Position numbers and translations under genes: made by a program
Shown here: positions 9,879 through 21,751 of the stretch, in pieces
Position numbering within the stretch: the stretch's first letter is position 1
How the letters are laid out: each line of letters starts with the position of its first letter
Notes under the pieces: model-generated
Told to the model about the DNA's origin: nothing
The model's input: only the letters and a program-made list of their open reading frames with translations
The model's database searches: none
NCBI GenBank assembly: GCA_034769895.1
Contig: CM068370.1
Span: 47,606,344 to 47,670,343, forward strand
Reading direction: 5' to 3'
Length of the DNA stretch: 64,000 nucleotides
Source of the DNA: Magicicada septendecula
Lineage: Eukaryota; Arthropoda; Insecta; Hemiptera; Cicadidae

Positions 9879-10941
9879 GTTATTAGATTTTAGACTACAT
9901 GTTACATATAGTTTCTGTCTTTTAAAGTCTTTAATGTTATTACATTTAAAACAGAAGTTTTAAAGTCTTTAATATGATAAATTAAATTGTCTTTTGTGGA
10001 CTATAATTTGTGTAACTCTTAACCATGGAAGACAAGCCTCCATGTCACCTGTGTGTTTCCTGAAGTTGCTGCAGAATTGGTTCTTCGGTCCTCCGGGTGT
10101 TTCTTGAAGATCTGTCGTTACCTTATCATACTGTGGCGGTGAAGTTCTTGGAGTCAGTCAAATCATTCCGGGTGTGGTACACTCATCTCAGGCGACTGTA
10201 GTAACTCTTAGTAATTCTTGTAGTTAGAATACATTAATAGAAAGTTCGTTTCACTGTTATACACTTCACATGATTATAGATTAGTTGACTATCACCTTCT
10301 TGTTTGTAATACTGTATAAATTACATAGTTCGTTATTTTATAATAGAGAGAGATGTCATCACCACACAAATTTACTTATTTAAATAGTCATTGAATCATG
10401 CATTTCACATTTTAAATATATACGTAGCGAAACAACGCTTTACACTGCTTACGGCGTGCGCGCTCCATTGCAAGTGGCAGAAATAGTTAAGGGGGAGAGT
10501 AGTAATCTCAAGACCATTACTAGGCAACATAAAAGTAGTTCCTTGTTTCTAATTTAATTAAAGGACTAAAGTTTGATTAAATTATTAACTATAGATATTC
10601 TTAGTTACAGAAGTTATCAAAGTACGTAACAGTGGTTTTATTTAATTATTTAAAAAATAACAAATTTACAATAATACTTAGTTTATTTAGGGGTCAGAAA
10701 ACAAGTTAATTCTAGTCAGTTCCTGTTTATGCAGGAATAATTAATAAGCTTTACCCTTTCTGTACAATTCCATTCCCTTTTATTTTATTATTAGACTTTA
10801 TATTAAATATTATTATTACTTAATGATTGCAATAAGATTTAGTTTACAATGTGAGATTTCATTAAGAATTTAAAATTTCTCAGCTTATACATTATCAACT
10901 TAATTAATTAACATATTTTTTTTATTAATGAAATCGTCACA

Positions 10942-11441
10942 TACTCCGCCGCTTAAGCCACAGACTCCGGTTTATTTGTTCAGGAATGTACCGGGAGTAT
11001 GTTTGGGGATTTCCGTGTGTAATTTCTCTCACTCGTTTTTTTCTGTATGTAATTACGAGTTGCACAAGTCAGTCTCGACTTGCTTATTCTTACTATCTAC
11101 ATATCATACTTTACAGACTAATTCTAATAGTACATAAAATTCACACATTATACCATATTGTTAACATTCTAAATTTTCTTAACACTACTACTTATGACTA
11201 CTACCGGGTTTTTCTTTAGTTGGGAGTTATTCTAGTTATAGAATTACTCATTAAGTAATTTGTTACTTAATTATTTCTCATATTTGCTGTCAGCTGACTT
11301 CTTACTTTGCTCTACTTTCGAAGAATAGGATTCAAGGTTGATCAGGCCTCGTACCTATTTATACGATTAGCTAGCTAAATGTTACTCAAGTACTTCTTTG
11401 CAGTTGAGTACAAAACATATTCCTTCCCTTTTTTTTTTTAT
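10942..11441 (-). other. Gypsy-B 3' untranslated stretch
   Basis: About 500 bp between the integrase stop and the 3' LTR. On the minus strand the sequence next to the LTR is purine-rich (AAGCGGCGGAGTATG), a plausible but weak polypurine tract. No env-like ORF. Confidence 0.6.
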
Positions 11442-13567
11442 TTATTTAACTTGCACTCTACCATTTCCTTCGTCGTGATAATGTTTTATCTGCGAAATAT
11501 GTGTCCTTCGTACATATTTTTGAGTAGAGGGTTCATACAGTGCTACGGTTACTGGAGTTAAATATTTGTGAATTTGATAAGGACCACACCATCGGTATGA
11601 TAGCTTGGAAGTGGTCTTATCGATTGCACGACTCGTAGGATGTGTTTTACACATAACTAAGTTACCGATTTGGTACTTTACTTCATTATTATTATTTCGC
11701 TCGTGATATTTCCTTGATTTCGCTAAGTTTGTTCGTAAATTAGCGCGAGCTTCATTCCATATTTTCCTAATATTTTTATCCCTAATCTCAAGGGGTAACA
11801 ATTCATGTATTTTCCACTTAGTGGATAATGGGTGGTTAGGTTTATACTTGAACAACAATTGGAATGGGGTAGACTTATGTCCTTCATGATATGCAGAATT
11901 AAAGGCGAACTGGATCCAGGATAAGTTCTGGTCCCAGGAAGTATGATCGTTAGCATGGTAGGCTATTAAAGCAGATTTTAGGTTTCGCAAATACCTCTCA
12001 GCTATATTACCTTGCGGACGATACTCGGTAGTGGTAATATGGTTTATACCTAGTTTGAAACACATGTTCCTGAATTCCTTGGACTTAAACTGTGGTCCGT
12101 TATCCGACACTAGATGGACAGGAATACCGAATTCTTTAAATAATCTATGCTGTAAAATACTTACTGTGGTTGTAGCTAAGGCTCGCCGCATGGGGTACAT
12201 CCAGACGAATTTGCTAAAAGAGTCTACACAAATTAGTAACATTGTATTTCCTGATTTAGAACGCGGGTAGGGTCCTGAAAAGTCTAAATAAATTTTGGAG
12301 AACGGGGTAGCAGGAATCTCTGAAATTAATTGACTTATTTGGCTGTTTCTCACTGGTTTGCTGAGTGCACACAACTTACACTTTTTTACAAAATTGGCGA
12401 TCTCACTGTTCATATTTTCCCAGTGATATTCTTTACGAATTCGGTGTATGGTTTTATTTATTCCCATATGTGCTCCAATGGTGGAAGAGTGATAATATTC
12501 CATCAGCATAGGTTTAATAATATCAGGGGCGATTATTCGTAGATATTTTCCGTTCGCTATTCTACAACATACTATATTACTACAACATATTTTACAACAT
12601 ACTCTCCTACTTAATATGTATTTCTCTGACTTATTTCCTTTTTCAAGTTGTTCAATAATTGGGCTCAAACGTGGGTCTTGTTGTTGATACTGGGCTAAAT
12701 CCGTAAATGCAAGAGGAAATTCGGTAATTAACGTATTAATAATTGGCGTTTCTCTACTCTTGTTTTCGTAAGTATTACTACTAGGCTGGAACATACGTGA
12801 CAGGGTATCGGCAACTACGTTTTGGGTGCCTCTAATATGTTGTACTTTAAATTTAAAACAATTTAATCTTAATACCCATCTTCCGATACGACCTAACTGT
12901 TTTGGGTGATTAAGTAGCCAAGATAACGCTTGATTATCTGTTTCTAATAAAAACTCCTTATGTTCCAAAAATGGTTTGAACTTCTCAAAAGCGAAAACTA
13001 TAGCTAAACATTCTAATTCGTATGCGGAGTATTTCTTTTCTGGCTCAGTCAGGGTGCGAGAAGCGTAACTAATAGGTAACCTTGAGTGATCTACTTCCTG
13101 ATATATTACTGCACATAGGGCGACACTAGAACTGTCTGTCTGCACTACAAATGGTTTTGTAAAGTCGGCTAATTGTAGTACGGGGGGTGATATTATGCTT
13201 TCTTTTAATTTCTCGAATGCGGTTTGGTGTTGCTCATTCCATTCAAATTTAATTCCCTTCTTTCTTAAGGTATTTAGCGGTGCTGCAATTTCGGCTAGAT
13301 GTGGGATATACTTATGGAAATAATTTATCATTCCCAAAAATCGGGCTATTCCTTACGCATCCCGCGGCGGCAAAAATTCTCTGATTGCACGAGTTCGCTC
13401 TGGGTCTATGCTTACCTTTCCGTTGGCTTTTACGATGTGACCTAAAAATGAGAATTGTGTCACAGCAAAATTTACTTTACTGGGATTTACGGTTAATCCA
13501 GCTTTCTCCAATCGGGTTAGTACTTCACGTAGATGATTAAGATGTTGCTCAATTGACTCGCTGTAGA
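11442..13567 (-). pseudogene. Gypsy-B pol, second part: RT C-terminus, RNase H, integrase
   Basis: Resumes directly after the mariner with the RT segment following the YLDD box (IYSESIEQHLNHLREV), then a primer-grip/thumb region. A nonsense TAA at 13353-13355 interrupts it just before FLGMINYFHKYIPHL; the rest is one 631-codon frame. RNase H shows FVVQTDSSS, an ELECLAIVFAFEKF helix with the Glu, and LLETDNQALSWLL. Integrase shows an HHCC finger (GAHMG...H, CKLC), core Asp in IYLDFSGPYP, Asp in LVSDNGPQF, and Glu in GNIAERYLRNLK (D,D,E), then a GPYQI-type C-terminal fold. With one stop codon plus the mariner it is non-functional. Confidence 0.9.
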
Positions 13568-13569
13568 TA

Positions 13570-14904
13570 CGAGGGCTATCCAGAAAGTAACAGACGTTTT
13601 GACCGACCGCGGCGGTGGGCGGGGATAGAGCCGCCATCTTGGTGTCGGAACGTTCCTACACTCAGTACGCAACCAGCTGTGGTAGCGTGCGGTCTGTGCC
13701 CCTCTTACTTTGCTCTCTGTGACGTGTTAAAATGTGCGCTGCAATAGAAAATCCTGCCACTTGTGAGGTGCGTTCTGTGATTAGGTTTTTGTTGGCAAAA
13801 AATCACAAACCAATTGAAATTTATCGCCAACTTTGTGATGTGTACGGAAAAGGAATAATGAGTGAAAGCCGAGTGAGGCAATGGTGCATTGATTTTAAAA
13901 ATGGCCGTACCAATGTTCACGATGAGGACCGCAGTGGTAGACCTAGCCATGTGACTGATGAACTGGTGATGAAAATCAACGACAAAATTCATGAAGATCG
14001 TCGTTTCACGATTACGGAACTTTCGAAACAATTTCCCCAAATTTCACGGAGTTTGGTGCATGAAATTGTGGCGGAAAAGCTTGGTTACCACAAATTTTGT
14101 GCTAGGTGGATTCCGAAAATCCTAACGGAAGACCACAAAAAACAGAGACTGGCTGCAGCACTAACTTTCCTCGAAGATTACGACAAAAATGGTAACAAAG
14201 TTATCGATCGTATCATAACTGGGGACGAGACTTCGGTGAAGCATGTCAATAGTGAAACAAAAAGGCAGTCGATGGAATGGGGACACACAAATTCTCCCAA
14301 GAAACCAAGGAAGTGTTTGCAAACGCTGTCAGCAAGAAAGATCATGGCTACTGTGTTTTGGGACTCTGAAGGAGTGATTCTCGTTGATTTTCTTGAACGT
14401 GGCACAACAATTAACTCAGAGAGGTATTGTGAAACACTGAGAAAGTTAAGGCGCGCGATACAAAACAAGCGTCGGGGAAAACTTAGTGCGAAGGTTTTGT
14501 TTTTTCACGACAACGCACGTCCACACACGGCCAATCGTACCCGAGAGCTCTTCGATAGTTTTGGATGGGAGGTGTTCGATCATCCACCATACAGCCCGGA
14601 TTTGGCGCCGAGCGACTATCACCTCTTCCCAGCGATGAAGACATGGCTCGCTACACAACGCTTTGATACTGACGCCGAACTGCATGCCGGTGTAAACCAG
14701 TGGTTGAAATCGCAGGTGGCAGATTTCTACAGAGACGGTATTGAAAAACTTGTGCCACGGTATGATAAGTGCCTTAATTTGAATGGCGATTATGTAGAAA
14801 AATAGCTTAAGAGTGTACCTTTCAAATGTATATAATAAAATTTTGTTTTTTCATTTTGTAAATTTTTTATTTCAAAACGTCTGTTACTTTCTGGATAGCC
14901 CTCG
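13570..14904 (+). mobile_element. Mariner transposon with perfect inverted repeats
   Basis: Left end CGAGGGCTATCCAGAAAGTA... (13570-13602) is the exact reverse complement of 14872-14904 over 33 bp. TA dinucleotides flank both sides (13568-13569, 14905-14906), the mariner target duplication. It sits inside the RT of Gypsy-B right after the YLDD motif. The 1335-bp length is normal for mariner. Perfect repeats and an open transposase mean it is young or selected. Confidence 0.95.
13732..14805 (+). CDS. Mariner transposase, full length, 357 aa
   Basis: Cut-and-paste transposase of the Tc1/mariner superfamily. Residues 1-115 form the paired helix-turn-helix DNA-binding region (RVRQWCIDFKNGR, then RSLVHEIVAEKLGY). 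The linker resembles the WVPH(E/I)L position but reads ARWIPKIL. The catalytic triad is D165 (ITGDET), D260 (FFHDNARPH) and D295 (YSPDLAPSDYHLF); 34 residues separate the last two, the mariner D,D34D signature. Length fits the family (about 345-360 aa). There are no internal stops or frameshifts. One oddity: the canonical TGDETW reads TGDETS here, a change next to the first catalytic Asp that could reduce activity. The ATG lies 162 bp inside the left end, as is usual. Confidence 0.95.
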   Translation: MCAAIENPATCEVRSVIRFLLAKNHKPIEIYRQLCDVYGKGIMSESRVRQWCIDFKNGRTNVHDEDRSGRPSHVTDELVMKINDKIHEDRRFTITELSKQFPQISRSLVHEIVAEKLGYHKFCARWIPKILTEDHKKQRLAAALTFLEDYDKNGNKVIDRIITGDETSVKHVNSETKRQSMEWGHTNSPKKPRKCLQTLSARKIMATVFWDSEGVILVDFLERGTTINSERYCETLRKLRRAIQNKRRGKLSAKVLFFHDNARPHTANRTRELFDSFGWEVFDHPPYSPDLAPSDYHLFPAMKTWLATQRFDTDAELHAGVNQWLKSQVADFYRDGIEKLVPRYDKCLNLNGDYVEK

Positions 14905-14906
14905 TA

Positions 14907-16168
14907 ACAATGTCATCTAAGTAGTGATACACATATTTAAATTTTATGTCATGAAATAACTTTTCTAATAATCTGCTACATACAGAACTACCTTGGGATA
15001 TACCAAAAGGTAGCCTTGTAAATTGGTACAGGTTGAAAGGGACGGCAAATGCGGTAAGACGTTTTGATTCTTCCGAAAGGGGTATCTGATGAAATGCCTG
15101 ATTTAAATCCATAATGGTAAAGATTTTTGCTTTCGTAAAATAATGAAATGCACTGTGGATGTCGGGAAGTGGTATAGATTCAAATTCTATCCGTTTATTT
15201 AGTTGTCTGTAGTCCACAACTAATCTATGTTTGTCGTTACTTTTGGGTACTAAAAACGCGGGTGATGAATAAGATGACGTAGAGGGTTCGATGACTCCTT
15301 GTTCTAACAATTTATTAATTTGATTCCTCATTACTTCCATTTTAGGTGGTGATAATTTGTATGGGGCTAAACGTATTACTTTGTTGTCGCTCAAATTTAT
15401 TTTGTACTCTATCAGATCCGTCAGTCCTAACTTTGGGGTGAGGACGTTGGAGAATTGTTTTATTAAAGTCTGTATGTTCCGTCTATCTTTACTTTCCAGA
15501 TGACTTAATTCAGATTCGTGATGCTTTATATGTGTAGAAGTGGTGCTAGTACTTTCTCTGTTATTTGCATTATCATGCAAGTTATATTTCCATGAACGAT
15601 CGAATCCAAAGTAAAATATCTTCTCGTGAATGTCTAAAATTATTCCTGTTTTACTGATAAAATCAGCTCCCAATATTAACTCGGGTCCTAATTCGTCGCA
15701 TGCCAACATTGGAAAATACCACGTTAGATTTTTAATTTTTACTTTAAACGTGATGATAAGTTTTATCATTAAGTTTTGTTTATTAGCTGTAGCGCATCTA
15801 ATATTTACTGATTGACTGCGTTTAACTAAATTGTGTTTAAATAATTGATTGGCTAGCTCTTGACTAATTAAACTTCGCGTGGATCCGGAATCAATTAATC
15901 CGAGGGTGGATGTAACACCAATGTCAACTTGTATATACGGTAATTCACACCTATAGTAATCACATTTACTAATAGAGTTACATTTATCGATAAATTTCCT
16001 AACATAGGGGTCTAATTTTCTTTTGTTATTATTATTAGTATTTAGTTTTAATTTGTGGTCTCTCAGGGGTTTACCTGTTTTCACGATGCTGCGGAAGACA
16101 CAGGGTTTCGGATCTCCCTGCCTTACATGTTTTTTGGATAATGAGTTTTCTGATGGTACTGTTCCCAT
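14907..16168 (-). pseudogene. Gypsy-B pol, first part: protease and RT N-terminus
   Basis: Frame overlaps the end of gag, as in many Gypsy elements. The aspartic protease has GLIDSGSTRSLIS as active site and LGADF as the second conserved turn. RT follows: IEPSTSSYSSPAFLVPKSN, LVVDYRQLNK, FTIMDLNQAFHQIPL (first catalytic Asp), TRLPFGISQGSSVC and VYHYLDDIV (catalytic Asp pair). Transcription and translation would break within this motif because the mariner starts at its next codons; the last 20 or so codons of the apparent ORF are mariner end sequence. The C-terminal continuation is 11442-13567. Confidence 0.9.
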
Positions 16169-16211
16169 TTACAGTTTCTACTGAGGTGTCCAGGTTTTCC
16201 GCAGTTATAGC
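16123..16211 (-). pseudogene. Gypsy-B gag C-terminus: CCHC zinc knuckle
   Basis: On the minus strand the sequence just outside the DNA transposon reads CYNCGKPGHLSRNC, a perfect C-x2-C-x4-H-x4-C knuckle, followed by a basic tail and TAA at 16123-16125. It joins in frame to ...PRKE at 19499-19513 if the transposon and one AT are removed. The knuckle binds genomic RNA in Gag of this family. Confidence 0.85.
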
Positions 16212-16419
16212 ATATATGAGTAGGTTACTTTCAAAGATGGACATCTGTCATTGGCATGATTTTCCAGTATGCCACTATTTTTATATTTTACTATTAGTAC
16301 AGCAAAACTCCTTATTTTTTTTTTATAAAATTAGTTCTTGTGGTTAAAAATCAAAATAACTTCACTTTAACATCATTTTCTGACTACATTAATGTTAAAA
16401 ATGTGTTTAAAAATACAGT

Positions 16420-16500
16420 TGTCCGCTTTTGAAATGGACCCGAGTAGATGTCCGTTTTTGAAACATACCTTGAGTCAGTTGTCTGTTTTTGAAAGGAACT
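16420..16500. repeat. Subterminal repeats of the DNA transposon, left side
   Basis: Three copies of a TGTCCGCTTTTGAAA-like unit (GTTGTCCGCTTTTGAAA, GATGTCCGTTTTTGAAA, TTGTCTGTTTTTGAAA), about 35-40 bp apart. The outer TIR carries the same unit in opposite orientation. Probable transposase-binding sites. Confidence 0.65.
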
Positions 16501-16870
16501 GAGTATTAGGTGTAAGAACAGACCATTCTTCAAGTTTCTTTCCTTTTTTTCACTAATAATGCTATTCACCTAAATTACACTAATAATGTAAAATAAATTA
16601 AAAATAATTACAGTAATAATTTAATTTAAAAAAAATCTGTTACAACATGATAAAAATAAAAAGTAATTAGGGTGATATAAAATTAATCCTGTTTTCAATT
16701 AGTGGTAATCAAGATAACACTTAAAACAAAAATATCAAATTGTACTTTACTGAGAAATTTATTTAAAAAAATTCATAATCATATTACAAAAATAAAATAA
16801 CATAAAAATAATGGTTTACATTTTACATAAAAAAATAAACTGTTAATGATTTCAATAAAATTGCAAAATT

Positions 16871-19124
16871 TCAGTTAATGTTCATCAAAAGAATCTCGTC
16901 CTGATTATCTTCACTCATTTCGATACAGTCACAGTTAAAATCCAGTTGTTCATCCCCTTCATTATCTTGAGTGTCCTGCCCATCAATAACGTTCTTATAC
17001 CACTGTAAGTTATCAAGAGATTTCCAGTCTTCTCCAAAATGTTTGATAAGGAGTTTATTGACATCAGAACATTTCTCTCTTTTAATTCTCACTCCAATAG
17101 GTATTAGATCTGGGTTGATGTCATGTGGTCGGTGACCCAACTTAAAAATGATCCTTTCAGCCCCAGCAGTCACATTGTATGAAAGTTCACCTCTGACAGT
17201 TACGTTCCCCATTTTGGTTTTACGAACAATTATTTTCTTGCATTGTAAAATTCTGAAGTGGAGCTGCGCAGCTGTTTTCATGTGTAAACCTGCCTCTTTT
17301 TTCCAATCATAAATTAACCAGTCTTGACCAATAAGTTTAAGCTTTCCATGTTTTTTAAATACTGCATGATATTCTTGTTTTTGGATTATTGTCTTCTTTT
17401 TGTTAATATATCTTTCAATTAACCCAAACACTCTGTCTGATGGGAGGAAAGAGTGACCAGTAACAGGATAAACAATTTATAGACTTGTAATCTCTTTGGG
17501 CGATTTTTTTATCATCCAACACATACACATGCATAACATATTCACATTTTTATTTTGTCCTGCACATCCATCAGCCACGAAACGAATGGATGTGCAGTTT
17601 GTTAAATCAACACTTTCCAATTCATGATAAATTATAGACGCCACTTCATTGGAGGATTTTTTAGCTTCATCTTCACTCCACGAATAAATAGATACTTTTT
17701 CCGGTGTAAGTGAATCTGTAGAGACACCCTTTACAACAGATACATTATAACAGTAAAATTGATGTGAATAATAGGCTGCCTGATCAGAAACTTTTGGCAA
17801 TACCAGGTTTTTCTGGCAGTCGAATGATAACAGATGACAATCTTGAGGTTTTTCTTTTAAGTAATCAAAAAAATTTAACCTCCCTTTTGTGACACTGTAG
17901 CTTAAGTTGAAGCTCAGCTCTTTTGTCTTCATTTTTTTCTATTGTAAGATTGTGTTGTAAACTTAAACATGTACTGGATTCATCTACTGCAGGACTTGAA
18001 AAGCTAATATTAAAACTTGTACAAAAAGCTTTCCGAAAGAAACTTTTTGTTACCTGCAGTTCATCATTATGTGCTAACAAGTACATTCGCCACATTTTAT
18101 TTATATTCAGCTCTGAAGGTAAATAAACCTTTGTACTTTTGCCTCGCCCATAAAGTGACTCGTTTACTTTAAATGATGATATGAAATCGATCACAGCCTT
18201 CCTTCTAGAATCATATTGATTACTTCTTTGATCTCCCCCTCTAGTTTCTACAGGGACAAGGTTTCCCCCTTTTTTAAAACGCTTGAAAACCCCAATCACT
18301 CTGTTTTGTTATATTTAAAACATTTAAAAATGTGTTCCTACATACTGACAAGTTTACTCCAGCTGCACTAACAATTGTGTACTCGAATGTCATTGATTTT
18401 GGCTTCTTCAAGTCTTCTTTTTTCTTCCTTTTGGGGTTTGGTGTTTGTGCATGACAATATTTTAAAATAAAAGAATCTTGCTTACCTTTTTCTGGTAGCA
18501 AGTAAAAAGAATCATGAAAACACTTTATGTCATGCATACTTAGCAGACAACATTGGTAGCCAACCCTGTGTTGACATGTTGGGTAATTTGGCAGACCTTT
18601 AGCAGAGTACCTGCAAAGAACAAACTTATATAAAGTTGTCATACAAATTTATATTATTTTACTTTTTAAATTTTTATTTTATTAGTTATTTTTTACTTTA
18701 AAAACGTTTTGCAATCTCAGAAAAGAATAATCAATTACTTGAAGTAATAATTTGGTTCTCATACGAAAGAACTTTTATATTATTCTGAATCAATGAAATG
18801 ACAGTATTAACATGTTAATGAAATATAGAAACCTATAACGTGCTATGTCTAGGGTCAATTTGACACTTAATTATTAAAAAAAATTCCAACAAAGGAGTGA
18901 ACGTAATAATTTATAGTGAAAAAGTAAACTATATTAAAACGTTTCTGACATTTGAATTCGTTCTAACATATACAAATTTGCAATCACATTAAAAAAAACA
19001 TGTACAAATAAGTTCTAGGTTGTGCTTACCTTTGAGCCTTTTCTATGTTTCGTTTCCACGTTTGTGGCCTTGCCACTCTCTTCCGAGCCTTATTAGGAGG
19101 TACAGGCGAAATATTTGTTTCCAT
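16871..19124 (-). pseudogene. Spliced transposase-like gene with DGCAGQNKN motif (DUF7869-like)
   Basis: Exon 1 is 19124-19030 (METNISPVPPNKARKRVARP..., basic), ending CAAAG|GTAAGC. The acceptor TTTGCAG precedes 18610, and splicing keeps the frame into YSAKGLPNYPTC. The rest is read in shifting frames: a Cys-rich region, KVYLPSELNINKMW, LLSFDCQKNLVLPKVSDQAA, IRFVADGCAGQNKNVNML, and after a stop codon near 17477 VTGHSFLPSDRVFGLIE and a WKKEAGLHMKT tail with an acidic C-terminus (to 16871). This order matches a widespread family of insect and cnidarian proteins that I recall being labelled DUF7869; the label is from memory. Two frameshifts (near 18290 and 17880) and one stop make it inactive. 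The Asp/Asn-rich DGCAGQNKN motif suggests an RNase H-like nuclease, which is inference. Confidence 0.75.
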
Positions 19125-19284
19125 TTTTTTTATTTTAACTGTCAATAATAAATATTAATAATTAAAAATGGTTTATAACTTCACTTACTAGAATCAAACA
19201 ACAAACAGAAACCATATACCGGTGGCCATTATGGTTTTTATGGTCACGTGACCAGTATCTAGGATGGAGATTGGCTGGATGTGT

Positions 19285-19497
19285 AGTTGTCCGCTTTTGA
19301 TTAAAACCAACATTGCAGATGTCCACTTTTGAAATGAACTACTACATTTTTGTTCCTATTTCTCATATTTGCGTCCGTTTTTGTAAGAAACTAACAACAC
19401 AATTGAAAAGAGCATCGAATTTTACATAAGAATCAACTGTTACCTAAAATTCGTCAAAAATGACAGATGTCCGCTTTTGAAAGTAACCTACTCATAT
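19285..19497. repeat. Subterminal repeats of the DNA transposon, right side
   Basis: Four TGTCCGCTTTTGAAA-like units (GTTGTCCGCTTTTGATT, GATGTCCACTTTTGAAA, GCGTCCGTTTTTGTAAG, GATGTCCGCTTTTGAAAG), the last being part of the terminal inverted repeat. They keep the same plus-strand orientation as the internal left-side copies. Confidence 0.6.
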
Positions 19498-19499
19498 AT

Positions 19500-20904
19500 T
19501 CTTTACGCGGGGTCTCACTGGTTTCGTGTCGAGGTGGTGGCTCCTTGGACTTACCATGGCCATGAACATAGGTTGGTCGCCGAAATGGTCGTCGTTCTCG
19601 TAGACTTCTTGTATCTGAGGATAGGGCTTGCGTTTCCCTTCTATGTGGTGTTGTGGATACCGGTGCATGTCGATGCTGATCTGCATACCACACATTTGAA
19701 GAGTACACACTACATTGTTCAAGGTCAGCGAAAGTAAGGGGTCTACTTATTAGTGCTAAACGGGAGCGTTCTTCAGGAGATAAGCCTACCAATATAGTAT
19801 CGACCAATTGTTTTTCGGTCCAGTCGACTTCCAGTAGACGTGAAGATTCTCTGATGTCTGCGATATAGTGGGCCAGTCTTTCTTGAGCTCTTTGTACTCG
19901 AAGTACGGTATTTCTTTTGATCTCCTCATATATTCCCGTGGGGATAAAATATTTGATTATATTTGTATGAAGTTCTTCTACCGGAAGAGTCGAGTTTAAT
20001 GCTTCTAGCACACGATCTTGTAAAGGTGGTTTACATTTGGGTAAGATGACCTGCTGTATTTGCCAATTGCTCAATTATTGTAGATCTTTTATTTGCAGTA
20101 GATATCTGATAAAAGTCAATAGAGTTGTGATACGCCGTCGGTGTAAGGAATTTCATTAATTATTTTCTCTACTGGGTGGGAAATCTTTCCGTAGAGGTCT
20201 ACATTAAAATATACGTTAGGTATACTTTTCGAAGGATTTGTGTTTACATTTGGATTTGTAATCGCATATTTACTAGTGCGAGTATGCTGAACATTTGGCG
20301 GTGGGGGTTCTAACATAGTGTGGGTATTTAATTCTCTACTAGGTAATTGTTCATGACTCTGTTGTATCTTCGATACGGTGGGTGATTCGGGGTTCGAGGT
20401 TGAGAGACGGTGTTCTAAAGTAGGGGATTGAACTGGGGAGATATATAATTTTTGTAAGTAGTGCTCAATTTCCTCCATTCTCGATGAGTCTGATTTTCGT
20501 CGTAAGTCGTTGATAATTATGGGTAATTGGCTTAATGCCTCATCCGCAAATTTCTGCACATCGGCGGGGATTACGGTGACGTCGGGCCAGCTTAATAAAT
20601 TATTTAACCGGCGGGTTAAATGTTCTATACGTTGCGTAACGCGCAAAAATTCCATAGGTGATTTTTTGTCCTGAAGGTTCTGAGATAATACTATCAGTTC
20701 CCTATATTTCGCATAACAGGTTTCTCGTTCGCCATCATAATCGAGTTCACGCAATCTATCTAACTGCGAGGGTGTCTCTGATCCGGTTTGGCGTAATGAT
20801 TTTCGTAATTCCGACACGGTTACATTCACGTGTTTTATACCTCGTAAAAGTGCTTCATAGCATAGCTCATCTTTTAATAATAGATCAGGATTAAATTCAG
20901 CCAT
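19500..20904 (-). pseudogene. Gypsy-B gag, N-terminal and capsid part
   Basis: Frame 1 (20904-20116, 262 codons) starts MAEFNPDLLLKDELCYEALL, a common Gypsy Gag opening, with a helical region and a Pro-rich linker. A frameshift near 20116-20074 moves to a second frame with the capsid-like part (KCKPPLQDRVLEALNS, VQRAQERLAHYIADIRE, ILVGLSPEERSRL, FADLEQC) and a basic Arg-rich tail. The nucleocapsid knuckle follows on the far side of the inserted DNA transposon (16123-16211). The product would form the particle shell and bind RNA. Confidence 0.85.
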
Positions 20905-21751
20905 TTCCGTAATGTGAGTGGCTATAACTAATTATTCTACTATTTGCATTAAATGCTATACAACGCTTCCTTTTTTTTTTTTTTTTTTACACAAAAATAT
21001 AAAAATATAAATCAATAGTATTCTTACTCCTTTTTCTTTTTACAAATAAACACTTAAAATGTTATGACAACCTTTATCGTTTTACATTGAGAGAGAGAGA
21101 GAAATTTCACACAGGCATGAATACGCGTACGACAAAAGGGGGAATCATCGGTTACTAAACACAGGAAAATACACGCTTCTTATAACAATAGACCACACAA
21201 GGAGGGTGACTGATTGTCTAACTCAACTTGGGGGAGACCAACTATGACAGTTTTAAACAATCGGCAACAGGAAACTTACATGTCCGAGTTTGTCGTGAAA
21301 AAGACACGTTGATGAATGAGACTTTTAACAAGTACCTACATGGTTTGTTTACATGGGATTATATGTTAATATTACTTTACACATATTATATTTACAAATA
21401 AATTTACCTATACTATATTACTATAATATTAATTATTATTTTTATCTTATTTAAAATTCTGACACATATTTAAATACATGAGTGAATAGATCAACAGCTT
21501 GTGTGCGTGGGATATCGGACACAATTACTTCTTTCTTTTCTCTTACGCAAAATTAGCAAAATAAGCAGAGTGGCGCAATTTATTTGTGACACTCTGTACA
21601 CGGTTAATTATTAAACAACAGCACAATAGCAGAAAATAGCAAAAATAGCAAAAAGCAGAGTTGCGCAATTTATTTGTGACACTCTGTACACAGTTAATTA
21701 TTAAACAACAGCACAATAGCAAAATTAGCAAAATAGCAGAGTCGCGCAATT
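20905..21751 (-). other. Gypsy-B 5' leader with tandem repeats next to the LTR
   Basis: About 850 bp between LTR and gag. Next to the LTR (21545-21751) a unit of about 95-110 bp is repeated. Each unit holds AGCAGAG(T)NGCGCAATTTA and TTTGTGACACTCTGTACAC; the third is cut by the LTR at the GCGCAATTTA motif. This motif is where the primer site should lie, so primer-site-like sequence exists in three copies. I cannot name the primer tRNA. Confidence 0.55.

Larger units (their letters stand above)
9149..10941 (-). repeat. Gypsy-B 3' LTR
   Basis: 1793 bp, of which 256 bp are the mini-PLE and its target duplication. The remaining sequence matches the copy at 21752-23287 with about ten differences by eye. 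Confidence 0.85.
16214..19497 (-). mobile_element. DNA transposon of unassigned superfamily (DGCAGQNKN type)
   Basis: Terminal inverted repeats of about 39 bp begin ATATGAGTAGGTTACTTTCA at both ends, with three mismatches between the two ends. The host Gypsy-B gag gives the empty-site sequence: removing the element and one AT dinucleotide restores the gag frame exactly, so the TSD is 2 bp, AT (16212-16213, 19498-19499). The 3284-bp element has one spliced minus-strand gene, now broken. Copies of TGTCCGCTTTTGAAA line both subterminal regions. I could not place it in a named superfamily. Confidence 0.85.
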
